DNA of 37,323 nucleotides from Gammaproteobacteria bacterium (GTDB lineage Bacteria; Pseudomonadota; Gammaproteobacteria; Chromatiales; Chromatiaceae). The first letter of the stretch is position 1. Each line of letters begins with the position of its first letter. A model generated the notes under the pieces. That model searched no databases, had not been told where the DNA came from, and saw only the letters and a list, made by a program, of their open reading frames with translations. Of the stretch, positions 6,487 to 15,432 are shown one piece after another. The position numbers and the translations under genes are program-made. The stretch is from positions 1 to 37,323 of the forward strand of contig JAABSM010000034.1 in the NCBI GenBank assembly GCA_011390365.1, read 5' to 3'.

Positions 6487-8736
6487 ATGTCCAGCAGCTA
6501 CAACGAAGAGGGCATCGAACAGATGCCGCTGAAGGTCTTCGCCGAGAAGGCCTATCTCGACTACTCCATGTACGTGATCCTCGATCGCGCCCTGCCGCAT
6601 ATTGGCGATGGCCTCAAGCCGGTGCAGCGGCGCATCGTCTACGCGATGTCGGAACTGGGGCTGTCGGCGACCGCCAAGTTCAAGAAGTCGGCGCGCACCG
6701 TGGGCGACGTGCTGGGTAAATTCCATCCCCACGGCGACTCCGCCTGCTACGAGGCGATGGTGCTGATGGCCCAGAGCTTCTCCTACCGCTATCCGCTGGT
6801 CGACGGTCAGGGCAACTGGGGCTCGCCGGACGATCCCAAATCCTTTGCGGCGATGCGCTATACCGAGTCGCGTCTGACGCCTTATGCTCAGGTGCTGCTT
6901 TCCGAACTGGGACAGGGAACGGTGGACTGGGGGCCCAACTTCGACGGCACCCTCAAGGAGCCGTTACTGCTGCCGGCGCGGCTGCCCAATGTGCTGCTCA
7001 ATGGCTCCACCGGCATCGCGGTGGGCATGGCGACGGATATCCCGCCCCATAATCTGCGAGAGGTCGCCAGCGCCTGCATCGCCCTGCTGGAGAACCCGGA
7101 TAGCACCCTCGAAGAGCTGGTAGAGCTTGTGCCGGGGCCGGACTATCCCACCGCGGCGGAGATCATTACCCCCCGCGCCGACCTGCTGAAGATGTACGCC
7201 AGCGGCGGCGGTTCCATTCGCATGCGCGCCCGCTATGAAAGGGATCAGGGGGATATCGTGATCACCGCCTTGCCCTACCAGACCTCGGGCAACAAGGTGC
7301 TGGAGCAGATCGCCGCCCAGATGCAGGCCAGGAAGCTGCCGATGGTGGAGGATCTGCGCGACGAGTCGGACCATGAGAATCCGACCCGGCTGGTGATCGT
7401 GCCCCGCTCCAACCGGGTGGATGTGGAGCAGGTGATGTCCCACCTCTTCGCCACCACCGACTTGGAGCGCACCTATCGGGTCAACCTCAACATGATCGGC
7501 CTCAACGGTCGGCCGGTGGTCAAGGGGCTGAGCGAGATCCTTGTCGAGTGGCTGGAGTTTCGTTACGAAACCGTCCGTCGGCGTCTGGAGCATCGCCTGG
7601 GCAAGGTACGGGATCGACTGCACCTGTTGGAAGGGTTGCTGATCGCCTATCTCAACATCGACGAGGTGATTCGCATCATCCGTACCGAGGATCACCCCAA
7701 GCCGGTGTTGATGGAACGCTTCGGCCTCAGCGAGGTGCAGGCGGATTACGTGCTCGACACCAAGCTGCGCCAGCTCGCCCGGCTGGAGGAGATGAAGATC
7801 CGCGCCGAGCAGGAGGAGCTGGAGAAGGAACGGGAGTGGCTGGAGAAGACCCTCGCCTCCAAGCAGCGCATGAAGACCCTGATCAAGAAGGAGATCCGGG
7901 AGGACGCCGAGAAGTATGGCGATGATCGAAGATCGCCGCTGGTAGAGCGCGCCGCAGCCGAGGCACTGGACGAGACCAGACTCACCCCCAGCGAGCCGGT
8001 GACGGTGGTGCTCTCGGAGAAGGGTTGGGTGCGCTCCGCCAAGGGCCACGACATCGATCCGACCGGGCTCAGCTACAAGGCGGGGGACAAGTTCCTCGAC
8101 GCCGCCAGGCTGCGCTCCAACCAGCAGGCGGTATTTCTCGACTCCACCGGGCGCAGCTATTCACTGCCGGCCCATACCCTGCCCTCGGCACGGGGGCAGG
8201 GCGAGCCGCTGACGGGACGCCTGGCGCCCGCCAGCGGCGCCCGTTTCATCCACACCCTGGGCGGCGAACCCGAGCAGTGGTACCTGCTCGCCTCGGATGC
8301 CGGCTACGGTTTTCTGATCCAGCTCAAGGACCTGTATGCCAAGAACAAGGCCGGCAAGGCGCTGCTGACCCTGCCCAGGAACGCCCAGGTGATGCCGCCG
8401 CTGGCGGTGGCGGACCCGGACCACGAACTCCTCGCGGCGATCAGCAACGAGGGCCGCATGTTGCTCTTTCCCGTCGCCGAGCTGCCCACACTGGCCAAGG
8501 GCAAGGGCAACAAGATCATCAGCATCCCCACCGATCGCGCCGCCAGTCGCAACGAGCTGGTGACGTTGCTCGCCACACTGCCGCCGGATACGCCCCTTAG
8601 CCTGCTCTCCGGCAAGCGTACCTTCACCCTCAAGCCCGCCGATCTCGACAACTACCGGGGTGAGCGCGGGCGTCGCGGCAACAAGCTGCCCAGGGGGTTC
8701 CAGCGGGTGGACGGGATCGTGGGCGAGGAGGCCTGA
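6487..8736 (+). CDS. parC: DNA topoisomerase IV subunit A
   Basis: Breakage-and-rejoining subunit (749 residues) of topoisomerase IV, which decatenates daughter chromosomes with ParE. The catalytic tyrosine lies in [14 protein letters not shown] (Tyr125). The quinolone-resistance region reads [11 protein letters not shown] with Ser85 and Glu89, the susceptible-type residues. Length matches ParC (E. coli 752) rather than GyrA (about 875). The C-terminal part from about residue 500 holds the short beta-propeller repeats expected of ParC. I start at the ATG at 6487 because it has GAGG upstream and matches the family N-terminus; the frame extends 29 codons further without homology. A weak promoter-like pair (TTGTGA at 6422, TATCAT at 6447, 19-base spacer) precedes it. 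parE is not adjacent. Confidence 0.95.
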   Translation: MSSSYNEEGIEQMPLKVFAEKAYLDYSMYVILDRALPHIGDGLKPVQRRIVYAMSELGLSATAKFKKSARTVGDVLGKFHPHGDSACYEAMVLMAQSFSYRYPLVDGQGNWGSPDDPKSFAAMRYTESRLTPYAQVLLSELGQGTVDWGPNFDGTLKEPLLLPARLPNVLLNGSTGIAVGMATDIPPHNLREVASACIALLENPDSTLEELVELVPGPDYPTAAEIITPRADLLKMYASGGGSIRMRARYERDQGDIVITALPYQTSGNKVLEQIAAQMQARKLPMVEDLRDESDHENPTRLVIVPRSNRVDVEQVMSHLFATTDLERTYRVNLNMIGLNGRPVVKGLSEILVEWLEFRYETVRRRLEHRLGKVRDRLHLLEGLLIAYLNIDEVIRIIRTEDHPKPVLMERFGLSEVQADYVLDTKLRQLARLEEMKIRAEQEELEKEREWLEKTLASKQRMKTLIKKEIREDAEKYGDDRRSPLVERAAAEALDETRLTPSEPVTVVLSEKGWVRSAKGHDIDPTGLSYKAGDKFLDAARLRSNQQAVFLDSTGRSYSLPAHTLPSARGQGEPLTGRLAPASGARFIHTLGGEPEQWYLLASDAGYGFLIQLKDLYAKNKAGKALLTLPRNAQVMPPLAVADPDHELLAAISNEGRMLLFPVAELPTLAKGKGNKIISIPTDRAASRNELVTLLATLPPDTPLSLLSGKRTFTLKPADLDNYRGERGRRGNKLPRGFQRVDGIVGEEA

Positions 8737-8763
8737 TTTTGCGGGTTGGCAATGCCCGCAAAA
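8737..8763. other. Hairpin between convergent parC and yajD
   Basis: Perfect 9-bp stem TTTTGCGGG/CCCGCAAAA with a nine-base loop lies immediately after the parC stop, in the 44-base gap before the convergent yajD end. It probably shields both 3' ends, but neither strand has a U-tract after the stem, so terminator function is only suggested. Confidence 0.5.
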
Positions 8764-8780
8764 ACTTGTTCGCAGCGGTG

Positions 8781-9164
8781 CTATTTGTCGTTATCCCCTT
8801 TTTTCAGCAAGTCGCCGAGCCCGGCAAAGGGGTTAAAGGTGGCGCTGTCGCCGCCTTTGCCGCCCAGGCTGCCGTGTGCCGCGTCCAGTAGTTTCTGGTG
8901 CTCGTGGTCGTGGCAGTAGAGGCATAGCAACTCCCAGTTACTGCCATCGGGCGGGTTGTTGTCGTGGTTGTGGTCGCGGTGGTGGACCGTCAGCTCGCGC
9001 AGGTTGGCGTGGCTGAACTCGCGCCCGCAGCGCCCGCAGATCCAGGGGTACATCTTCAGCGCCCGTTCGCGGTAGCCCTGCTCACGGTCGTCGCGGGCCT
9101 TGCGCGCTTCGGCGACCACTTGGTCGAGTTTGTCCATGTCGGGTTGGCGTTTCGTCGGCTTCAT
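8781..9164 (-). CDS. yajD: HNH nuclease family protein YajD
   Basis: Small HNH-endonuclease-fold protein (127 residues) of the YajD family. Two CxxC zinc knuckles (Cys43/Cys46 and Cys81/Cys84) frame the HNH core, with LRELTVHHRDHNHDNNPPDG followed by NWELLCLYCHDHEH. These blocks are almost identical to those of E. coli YajD. The C-terminal NPFAGLGDLL also matches. The N-terminus is about 15 residues longer than in E. coli and highly charged. The ATG at 9164 has a good GAGGTG box; a longer frame to 9410 has no family similarity. It converges with parC and diverges from the SDR gene. The cellular role of YajD is not established. Confidence 0.92.
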   Translation of the reverse strand: MKPTKRQPDMDKLDQVVAEARKARDDREQGYRERALKMYPWICGRCGREFSHANLRELTVHHRDHNHDNNPPDGSNWELLCLYCHDHEHQKLLDAAHGSLGGKGGDSATFNPFAGLGDLLKKGDNDK

Positions 9165-9500
9165 GATCACCTCGTGGGATTGGCATATTGGGGAAATTCT
9201 ATTACACCGGCTTGCACGGCGACAGGGCTTTGTGGATGACCATGGAATGCACGCCGCAATTATTCGTGAGTAAACCTCTTGGTTAAACCATGTTGTTCTC
9301 CACAGGCATTGCCTGAGCCAAAGGCTAAAGCCCTGCCAGGGATCGGGGCAAAATACAGTGCGAAATAGGTGGGTTAGATCCCCTGAGGGGGATTCGACCA
9401 GGACGCGCAAGATCTTGAGTAGAGCCTATATTCTGTTTTATTGGCGAGGGGTTGCGAGTAGAATGGCGGCATGCGCAAAACGCGGAAACAGGAGAGCAAC
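9165..9500. other. Divergent intergenic region, no gene seen
   Basis: This 336-base gap separates yajD (minus) from the SDR gene (plus) and must hold both promoters. I see no convincing -35/-10 pair with correct spacing, no RNA gene and no member of the repeat families found elsewhere. A small inverted repeat AACCTCTTGGTT lies near 9275. Open frames here give no recognisable protein. Confidence 0.5.
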
Positions 9501-10223
9501 ATGCAAGAACTGAAGGTCGCCCTGGTTACCGGGGCCAACCGGGGATTGGGGCTGGAGACTTGTCGACAGTTGGCGGCGAAGGGGCTGACGGTAATACTTG
9601 CCTGCCGTAATCCGGAGCAGGGCGAGGCGGCGGCCAGCCAACTGCGGGAGGCGGGGGGCGATGTCCGTTTCCATGCGCTGGATGTGACCGACGACGCCTC
9701 CATCGCCGGATTGGCCGAGTATGTGGACAAGGAGTTCGGCCGCCTGGATATCCTGGTGAATAACGCCGGGATCTTTCCCGATCCCTTTCCGGGTCGGGAC
9801 CCGGGCAGCAACAGCATCTTCGATACCTCCCTGGATACCATTCGCACGGCGATGGAGACCAATACCTTCGGGCCGCTGCGCATGTGTCAGACCTTTATCC
9901 CCATGATGAAGGGGCGCGGGCGGGTGGTGACCGTCTCCTCCGGCATGGGCCAACTCTCGGACATGAACGGGTGCTGTCCCGGCTATCGCCTCTCCAAGAC
10001 CGCGGTCAATGCCATGACCCGCATCTTCGCCGATGAGCTGGGCGCGGCCAGCGGCATCAAGATCAACGCCTGCTGTCCCGGCTGGGTGCGCACCGACATG
10101 GGCGGCGCCAACGCCGACCGCTCACTTGAGGAGGGGGCCAGGGGGATCGTGATGCTGGCGTTGTTGCCGGACGATGGCCCCAGCGGCGGCTTTTTTCGCG
10201 ATGGCCAGCCGATTCCCTGGTAG
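9501..10223 (+). CDS. Short-chain dehydrogenase/reductase (carbonyl reductase-like)
   Basis: NAD(P)-dependent oxidoreductase of the classical SDR superfamily, 240 residues. The cofactor motif TGANRGLG is at 10-17, NNAG at 87-90, and the catalytic residues are Ser147, Tyr162 and Lys166 (YRLSK). The TGANRGLGLE start and the GWVRTDMGG stretch resemble the carbonyl reductase (CBR1-like) branch and suggest NADPH use, which remains an inference. AGGAG stands seven bases before the ATG at 9501; the frame opens ten codons earlier without a ribosome binding site. The DUF423 gene follows after nine bases, so the two are probably cotranscribed. Substrate unknown. Confidence 0.88.
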   Translation: MQELKVALVTGANRGLGLETCRQLAAKGLTVILACRNPEQGEAAASQLREAGGDVRFHALDVTDDASIAGLAEYVDKEFGRLDILVNNAGIFPDPFPGRDPGSNSIFDTSLDTIRTAMETNTFGPLRMCQTFIPMMKGRGRVVTVSSGMGQLSDMNGCCPGYRLSKTAVNAMTRIFADELGAASGIKINACCPGWVRTDMGGANADRSLEEGARGIVMLALLPDDGPSGGFFRDGQPIPW

Positions 10224-10232
10224 CGCGGGCGC

Positions 10233-10625
10233 ATGGCGATCCACTCCCGCCCGCTGTTTCTCTTCGGCGCGGCATGCGGCTTTCTGACCGTGGCGCTGGG
10301 GGCCTTCGGGGCCCACGCCCTGCGGCCCTTTCTGACGGAGCGTTTCTACGCCGCCTGGCACACCGGGGTAGAGTATCTGGGGCTGCACGGGGTGGTGCTG
10401 CTGGTGATCGCCTTGTTGCCCGCCAACGGCTGGAGCCGCGGCGCCGGCGGCTTGATCGGCGTCGGCGTGACCCTGTTCAGCGGCAGCCTGTTTCTGATGG
10501 CCGGGCTGAATGTGCCGGCATTGGGAATGATCACGCCGCTGGGCGGCGTGGCGATGCTGGCGGGTTGGGCGGCCTTGCTGGGTTATGGATGGAGTGTTCG
10601 CGGCCCTGATTCACAGGTTGAGTGA
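10233..10625 (+). CDS. DUF423 (YgdD-like) inner-membrane protein
   Basis: Small inner-membrane protein of 130 residues with four hydrophobic helices. It shows the DUF423 hallmarks: an N-terminal GAACGFLTVALGAFGAHAL, then AWHTGVEYLGLHGVVLL, a central SGSLF motif and a glycine-rich TPLGGVAMLAGW near the end. E. coli YgdD belongs to the same family. Its function is not established. It follows the SDR gene closely and likely shares its transcript. Confidence 0.88.
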   Translation: MAIHSRPLFLFGAACGFLTVALGAFGAHALRPFLTERFYAAWHTGVEYLGLHGVVLLVIALLPANGWSRGAGGLIGVGVTLFSGSLFLMAGLNVPALGMITPLGGVAMLAGWAALLGYGWSVRGPDSQVE

Positions 10626-10722
10626 TTGGTGCTACACAATCTTCCGACATCGAATAGAATGTTTGCGCAAAAGTTGCCGGCTATCATTCCGTACTGGCGC
10701 GGGCTATTAGAGATCTTTCTCC

Positions 10723-11556
10723 ATGAATTCCTCAAAGCAAGAAGTGGATGAGTGTTTGCTGCTGATCGATGACGATCCGCTCAACATAGAGTTGGTCAAG
10801 GCCTACTTGAGCGACTACGGCTTTACCATTCGGTCCTCCCTCAACGGTCGCGGCGGCCTGGATCTGGCCCGGAAGGAGCGCCCGGACCTGATCATCCTGG
10901 ATGTGCAGATGCCGCTGATGGATGGCTTCGAGGTGTGCCGGCGACTCAAGGAAGATCCCGAGACCCAGCATATTCCGGTGATCTTCTTCAGCATGTCCGG
11001 GGATGTGGAGCAGAAGGTCAAGGGCTTTCAGCACGGCGCGGTGGATTACATCACCAAGCCGGTGCAGAAGAAGGAGCTGATCGCGCGGGTCGTCAATCAC
11101 CTCAACTATCATCGTATCCGGCGCAATCTGGAGCATCGCCTGGAGTCCTACCAGGAGTACTATGGCCCGCTGCCGGAGGGGGAGATCAGCGAGGAGGCGG
11201 GGCGTCTCTCTCGTCTCGCCTTGCAGCGTATCGAGAAGGTTCGCGAGAAGCTGATCGAAGACCCCGATGACCCGCCGACCCTGGAAGAGCTGGGCGAGAT
11301 GTTCGGTGTCAACATCAAGCGATTGTCGCGGGAGTTCCAGGCGGTGCATGGCATGACCATGTTCGCCTGGCTGCGGGACTATCGCCTGCGGGAGGCGGCG
11401 CGCATGCTGCGTGAGACGACCCTGCCGGTGGAGCAGATCGCCCAGATGAACGGTTACAACGGCGGCGCCAATTTCGCCACCGCCTTCAAGCGGCGCTTTC
11501 GGGTCTCGCCCCGGGATTATCGGCGCGGACGCGGAGAAGAGGTGGAGGCGGAGTGA
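10723..11556 (+). CDS. Response regulator with REC and AraC-type HTH domains
   Basis: Two-component response regulator of 277 residues. The receiver domain (about 10-130) has the acidic pair Asp16/Asp17, the phosphoacceptor Asp60 in IILDVQMPLMDG and Lys112 in YITKPVQ. A linker of about 50 mostly helical residues leads to an AraC/XylS-type DNA-binding domain (about 185-270) with two helix-turn-helix units, ending in the typical GANFATAFKRRFRVSPRDYRRG. REC-AraC fusions are less common in Gram-negative bacteria than OmpR or NarL types. No histidine kinase gene is adjacent, so the partner and targets are unknown. A repeat-rich non-coding region follows. Confidence 0.9.
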   Translation: MNSSKQEVDECLLLIDDDPLNIELVKAYLSDYGFTIRSSLNGRGGLDLARKERPDLIILDVQMPLMDGFEVCRRLKEDPETQHIPVIFFSMSGDVEQKVKGFQHGAVDYITKPVQKKELIARVVNHLNYHRIRRNLEHRLESYQEYYGPLPEGEISEEAGRLSRLALQRIEKVREKLIEDPDDPPTLEELGEMFGVNIKRLSREFQAVHGMTMFAWLRDYRLREAARMLRETTLPVEQIAQMNGYNGGANFATAFKRRFRVSPRDYRRGRGEEVEAE

Positions 11557-11595
11557 GCTTTTGCGGAATCTAAGGCAATCTTCAGGATAAAACCT

Positions 11596-11740
11596 ACCAC
11601 AGAGCACACAGAGAACACAGAGAAACTCTCGTATGGGGAAGCGAGTGAAGGGGTATTGTTAGTTTAATTATCAATAGGTTGAATTTGCGCCGACGTTTTC
11701 CCCGCCCTTGTCACTCTGTGCCCTCTGTGTTCTCTGTGGT
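11596..11740. repeat. CACAGAG-type inverted repeat element
   Basis: The left arm ACCACAGAGCACACAGAG (from 11596) and the complementary right arm ending at 11740 are built from repeated CACAGAG heptamers spaced by one to three bases. The centre is AT-rich compared with its surroundings. Related elements occur at 19674-19799, 27873-28065, 30511-30574 and 32721-32800. Confidence 0.75.
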
Positions 11741-11745
11741 GTATT

Positions 11746-11845
11746 CTTTACTGTGAATCTACCGAGGAGTGGCAGTCCTCAAAGGACTGCCACTCCTTGG
11801 GCTGATTCATTTCCCGGGGTGGTGCATCACTCCATGACCGTTAGT
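11746..11845 (-). repeat. 100-bp dispersed repeat, copy B
   Basis: Identical over 100 bases to 916-1015 but inverted, including the 15-bp hairpin (11765-11797). It begins six bases after the end of the CACAGAG element and ends 34 bases before the tcdA stop codon. The REP-palindrome halves that flank copy A are absent here, which helps define the ends of the element. Confidence 0.8.
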
Positions 11846-11879
11846 TGGAAATCGCCTAAAGCGTGGTTTACTGGGCGAG

Positions 11880-12635
11880 TCAGCCGGCGAGCTTGCGCAG
11901 CACATGGGCGGCTGCGTGCAGGCCGAAGGACGCGGTGACCGGCATCGCCGAGCCGAAGCCGCCGCAGTTGAGGCCGCTGGCGGCGCAATGGTCGCGTGGC
12001 GGGATTGACGGCGGTTCGCTGCTCCATGCCGCGGGTACTTCGAAACGGCGTTTCGGATTGAGCGGGAAGCCGTAATCCCTTCGCAGCAGCCTGCGCACCT
12101 TGGCCAGCAGCGGATCGTCACGGCTGCGGCTGAGATCGCTCGTGGTGATACGTCCGGGGTCGATGCGTCCCCCCGCGCCGCCGACCGTCACCAGAGGGAT
12201 GCGCCGCCGTCGGCAATGGGCGATCAGCGCCGCCTTCTGGCGATAGCCGTCGATGCAGTCGATGACGTAGTCGAAGCGCTCGTCGAACAACCGCTCCAGG
12301 TTGTCGAACTCGACCATCTCCTCGATGCAATGGACCCGGCAGGCGGGATTGATGCCGGCGATGCGCTTTGCCAGCGCCCCGACCTTGGCCATGCCCAGGG
12401 TCTCCTCCAGGGCCTGGAGTTGACGATTAATGTTGGATTCGGCGACGTGGTCCAGATCGATCAGGGTCAGTTCGCCGATACCGCTGCGCGCCAATGCCTC
12501 CACCGCCCAGCTGCCGACCCCGCCGACGCCGACCACCGCTACATGGGCGCGGGTGAATGCCTGGCTCGCGGCCTCGCCGTAGAGGCGGGCGATGCCGCCG
12601 AAGCGGCGTTCGGAACTCGAAGGGAGGTCGGTCAT
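11880..12635 (-). CDS. tcdA: tRNA threonylcarbamoyladenosine dehydratase
   Basis: E1-like enzyme (251 residues, formerly CsdL/YgdL) that uses ATP to cyclise t6A37 of ANN-decoding tRNAs to ct6A. The Rossmann motif VVGVGGVGSWAVEALARSG (from about residue 34) and the following LIDLDHVAESNINRQ match the ThiF/MoeB superfamily. The RRFGGIARLYG start and CASGLNCGGFGSAMPVTASFG end match TcdA specifically. I start at the ATG at 12635, which places RRFGG at the family position. A GTG at 12662 is also in frame; neither has a strong ribosome binding site. It follows map by 52 bases on the minus strand and may share its transcript. The sulfur-transfer partners csdA and csdE are not nearby. Confidence 0.92.
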   Translation of the reverse strand: MTDLPSSSERRFGGIARLYGEAASQAFTRAHVAVVGVGGVGSWAVEALARSGIGELTLIDLDHVAESNINRQLQALEETLGMAKVGALAKRIAGINPACRVHCIEEMVEFDNLERLFDERFDYVIDCIDGYRQKAALIAHCRRRRIPLVTVGGAGGRIDPGRITTSDLSRSRDDPLLAKVRRLLRRDYGFPLNPKRRFEVPAAWSSEPPSIPPRDHCAASGLNCGGFGSAMPVTASFGLHAAAHVLRKLAG

Positions 12636-12687
12636 CGGTTCAGTCGGGTGCGGTATCAACACGGGGGGTATTTTTCATCTCGCGATT

Positions 12688-13461
12688 TCAGCGCTGACCC
12701 ATCTCTTCCCGGCGCAGGGTGAGCACCTCGTGGCCGGCGTCGGTGACCAGGATGGTGTGCTCCCATTGGGCGGAGGGTTTGCGGTCGCGGGTCACCACCG
12801 TCCACTTGTCGGGCAACACCTTCACCTCCTTCTTGCCGGCGTTGATCATCGGCTCGATGGTGAAGCACATGCCGGCCCGGAGTTCAACGCCGTCGCCCCG
12901 CTTGCCATAGTGAAGCACCTGCGGGTCTTCGTGGAAGGCGCGTCCGATACCGTGGCCGCAGTACTCCCGGACCACCGTGTAGCGGTGGGATTCGGCGAAT
13001 TGCTGGATGGCGTGACCGATGTCGCCGAGGGTGGCGCCGGGGCGGACCTCCTCGATGCCGATCCACAGCGCCTGTTGCGCGACCTCGGCCAGGCGGGCGG
13101 CGAGTACCGTCGGCTTGCCGATCAGGAACATCTTGCTGGTGTCGCCATGAAAACCGTCCTTGATGACGGTAATGTCGATATTGACGATGTCGCCGTTCTT
13201 CAGCTTCTTGTCGCTGGGGATGCCGTGGCATACCTGGTGGTTGACCGAGGTGCAGATGGAGCGGGGAAAGCCGCGGTAGTTGAGGGGGGCGGGGACGACC
13301 TTCTGTTCGTTGACCATGAAGTCGTGGCAGATGCGGTCGAGCTCGACGGTGGTGATGCCGGGGCGCACATGCTCCTCGACCATCTCCAGGACTTCGGCGG
13401 CGGCGCGACCGGCGGCGCGCATCTTCTCGATCTCTTGCGGGGTCTTGATAATAATACTCAT
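12688..13461 (-). CDS. map: Methionine aminopeptidase, type I
   Basis: Removes the initiator methionine from nascent proteins in the cytoplasm. The 257-residue product has the five metal ligands of the family: Asp96, Asp107, His170, Glu203 and Glu234, plus the substrate His79. Length is close to E. coli Map (264). I start at the ATG at 13461, which gives the usual MSIIIKTPQEIEKMR N-terminus; the frame continues to 13665 but that part overlaps the rpsB promoter and leader. The ribosome binding site is weak. map diverges from rpsB, the common arrangement in gammaproteobacteria. Confidence 0.95.
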   Translation of the reverse strand: MSIIIKTPQEIEKMRAAGRAAAEVLEMVEEHVRPGITTVELDRICHDFMVNEQKVVPAPLNYRGFPRSICTSVNHQVCHGIPSDKKLKNGDIVNIDITVIKDGFHGDTSKMFLIGKPTVLAARLAEVAQQALWIGIEEVRPGATLGDIGHAIQQFAESHRYTVVREYCGHGIGRAFHEDPQVLHYGKRGDGVELRAGMCFTIEPMINAGKKEVKVLPDKWTVVTRDRKPSAQWEHTILVTDAGHEVLTLRREEMGQR

Positions 13462-13518
13462 TACAATATGGCGGGTACCGCGGTTGGGTCCGACGAGGTT
13501 GCGATCGGCAAGGGAAGT

Positions 13519-13547
13519 TTGAGGAAATAAACAGACTATGGTATAAA
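13519..13547 (+). promoter_or_regulatory. Predicted sigma-70 promoter of rpsB
   Basis: TTGAGG (13519-13524) and TATAAA (13542-13547) are separated by exactly 17 bases. Transcription would start near 13554, leaving a leader of about 130 bases before rpsB. The strong -10 and ideal spacing fit a highly expressed ribosomal-protein operon. Confidence 0.75.
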
Positions 13548-13581
13548 ACGCGCCGCTTAATCGCAATTGCAAAAAATCACA

Positions 13582-13656
13582 CACGCATCGACACGACCCC
13601 CGGGGTGCCCGCGCCGACCGCTTTTCGGTCGTCCGGGTCGGTGGTTGGGATGCGTG
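13582..13656 (+). ncRNA. Structured rpsB 5' leader, probable S2 autoregulation element
   Basis: Three nested helices can form: CACGCATC (13582-13589) with GATGCGTG (13649-13656); CGACCC (13594-13599) with GGGTCG (13635-13640); and an apical CGACCG/CGGTCG hairpin (13615-13631, loop CTTTT). In gammaproteobacteria the rpsB-tsf transcript is repressed by S2 through a conserved leader structure. Position and structure fit that role, but I cannot compare it with the known motif here. Confidence 0.6.
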
Positions 13657-13687
13657 GAGGCACAACCCTTAATCGGAGAAAATCACC

Positions 13688-14428
13688 ATGAGCCAAGTTT
13701 CCATGCGCCAGATGCTGGAAGCGGGTGTCCACTTTGGCCACCAGACCCGTTACTGGAACCCCAAGATGGGGGCCTACATCTTCGGCCACCGCAACAAGAT
13801 TCACATCGTGAACCTTGAGAAAAGCCTGCCGCTGTTCAATGACGCCATGAACTTCCTCGGCAAGCTCGCCGCCAATGGCGGCAAGATCCTCTTCGTCGGC
13901 ACCAAGCGCGCCGCTCGCGACACCATTCGCGAAGAGGCTGAGCGTTGCGGCATGCCCTACGTCAACCACCGCTGGCTGGGCGGCATGCTGACCAACTACA
14001 AGACCATCAAGCAGTCGATCAAGCGTCTCAAGGACCTTGAGGCGATGTTCGAGGATGGCTCCGTGGAGCAGCGTTTCAACAAGAAAGAGGCCCTCAACCT
14101 GCAACGCGAGATGGAGAAGCTGGAACGCTCCATTGGTGGTATCAAGAACATGGGCGGCCTGCCGGACGTGCTCTTCATCATCGACACCGGCCACGAGAAG
14201 ATCGCCGTCGACGAGGCCCGCAAGCTGGGTATCCCGGTGGTCGGCGTGGTCGACACCAACAACGATCCGGACAAGATCGACTATGTCATCCCCGGCAATG
14301 ACGACGCCATTCGCGCCATCCAGCTCTACACCCAGGGCGTCTCCGCCGCGGTGCTGGAAGGGCGCGCCAGCGCGGCCCACATCGGCGCCGGTGAGGAGTT
14401 CGTCGAAGAGGTCGCCGCCGAGGGCTGA
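13688..14428 (+). CDS. rpsB: 30S ribosomal protein S2
   Basis: Ribosomal protein S2 (246 residues), needed for late 30S assembly and S1 binding. The N-terminal [21 protein letters not shown] and the central [14 protein letters not shown] and [21 protein letters not shown] blocks are diagnostic. A GGAG box precedes the ATG at 13688. It is first in rpsB-tsf, with its own promoter and structured leader, so autoregulation is likely. Confidence 0.98.
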   Translation: MSQVSMRQMLEAGVHFGHQTRYWNPKMGAYIFGHRNKIHIVNLEKSLPLFNDAMNFLGKLAANGGKILFVGTKRAARDTIREEAERCGMPYVNHRWLGGMLTNYKTIKQSIKRLKDLEAMFEDGSVEQRFNKKEALNLQREMEKLERSIGGIKNMGGLPDVLFIIDTGHEKIAVDEARKLGIPVVGVVDTNNDPDKIDYVIPGNDDAIRAIQLYTQGVSAAVLEGRASAAHIGAGEEFVEEVAAEG

Positions 14429-14437
14429 GCCTCCGTC

Positions 14438-14458
14438 GCGGGGCGCATGGCGCCCCGC
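14438..14458 (+). terminator. GC-rich hairpin between rpsB and tsf (attenuator-like)
   Basis: A perfect 9-bp stem GCGGGGCGC/GCGCCCCGC with a three-base ATG loop starts nine bases after the rpsB stop. No U-tract follows, so complete termination is unlikely. Partial read-through between rpsB and tsf is known in E. coli and could set the S2 to EF-Ts ratio here. Confidence 0.5.
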
Positions 14459-14547
14459 GCGTTCCGTTGCGCGAAACGGGACGCCGACCCCATTACACCC
14501 CTTCAGATAATCCCAAATCGATAGATAGATAACCGAGGTAACGAACC

Positions 14548-15429
14548 ATGGCCATTACCGCTGCACTGGTAAAGGAACTGCGCGAACGTACCGGCTCCGG
14601 CATGATGGAGTGCAAGAAGGCGCTGGTCGAGGCGAACGGCGATATCGAAGTCGCCATCGAAGAGATGCGCAAGTCCGGCCAGGCGAAGGCCGCCAAGAAG
14701 GCGGGCCGTGTCGCCGCCGAGGGCCTGATCGCCATCAAGTTCAATGATGGCGGCGACAAGGCCGCGATGGTGGAGGTCAACTGCGAGACCGACTTCGTCG
14801 GCAAGGACGAGAACTTCACCTCCTTCGTCGACGCCGTCGCCGGCTGCGTGCTGGAAAATGATGCCGCCGACGTGGATGCGCTGCTGGGGCAGCCGCTGCA
14901 CGCCGGTGAAGAGACTACCGTCAACACCGCCCGCGAGGCGCTGGTGGCCAAGCTGGGCGAGAACATGACCGTGCGCCGCTTCGTGCGCTTCGCGGGTCCT
15001 AGCCTCGCCTCCTATCGCCACGGCAACCGCATCGGCGTGGTGGTCGAACTGGAAGGGGGCGACGAAGAGCTGGGTCGCGATCTGGCGATGCACATCGCCG
15101 CCAGCAATCCGGTCTGCGTCTCCGAAGAGCAGGTCCCCGCCGAGCTGCTGGAGAAGGAGAAAGAGATCTTCAAGGCCCAGGCGCTGGAGAGCGGCAAGCC
15201 AGAGAACATCGTCGAGAAGATGATCGAAGGGCGGATGCGCAAGTACCTGGAAGAGATCACCCTGGTCGGCCAGAAGTTCGTCAAGGACCCGGATCAGACC
15301 GTGGGCAAGCTGCTCAACTCCAACGGCGCTTCCGTGAAGTCCTTCGTCCGTTTTGAAGTCGGCGAAGGGATCGAGAAGAAGCGGGAGGATTTCGCCGCCG
15401 AGGTGCGCGCCCAGGCCGGAGGCGCCTGA
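14548..15429 (+). CDS. tsf: Elongation factor Ts
   Basis: Guanine-nucleotide exchange factor (293 residues) that regenerates EF-Tu-GTP. The N-terminal UBA-like domain ([20 protein letters not shown]), the core [10 protein letters not shown] motif near residue 80 and the dimerisation-type C-terminal half are present. Length equals the gammaproteobacterial norm (E. coli 283). A GAGGTAA box lies nine bases upstream. pyrH follows after three bases. Confidence 0.98.
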   Translation: MAITAALVKELRERTGSGMMECKKALVEANGDIEVAIEEMRKSGQAKAAKKAGRVAAEGLIAIKFNDGGDKAAMVEVNCETDFVGKDENFTSFVDAVAGCVLENDAADVDALLGQPLHAGEETTVNTAREALVAKLGENMTVRRFVRFAGPSLASYRHGNRIGVVVELEGGDEELGRDLAMHIAASNPVCVSEEQVPAELLEKEKEIFKAQALESGKPENIVEKMIEGRMRKYLEEITLVGQKFVKDPDQTVGKLLNSNGASVKSFVRFEVGEGIEKKREDFAAEVRAQAGGA

Positions 15430-15432
15430 GCC

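Larger units (their letters stand above)
11557..11879. other. Repeat-filled intergenic region
   Basis: This 323-base gap between the response regulator and tcdA holds no gene. It contains a CACAGAG-type inverted repeat pair (arms 11596-11622 and 11714-11740) around an AT-rich centre of about 90 bases, directly followed by copy B of the 100-bp repeat. Frames crossing it read repeat DNA. Confidence 0.75.

Noticed and set aside
8737-8763. Canonical bidirectional intrinsic terminator
   Set aside because: The T and A tracts are part of the stem in the wrong polarity, and no U-run follows on either strand.
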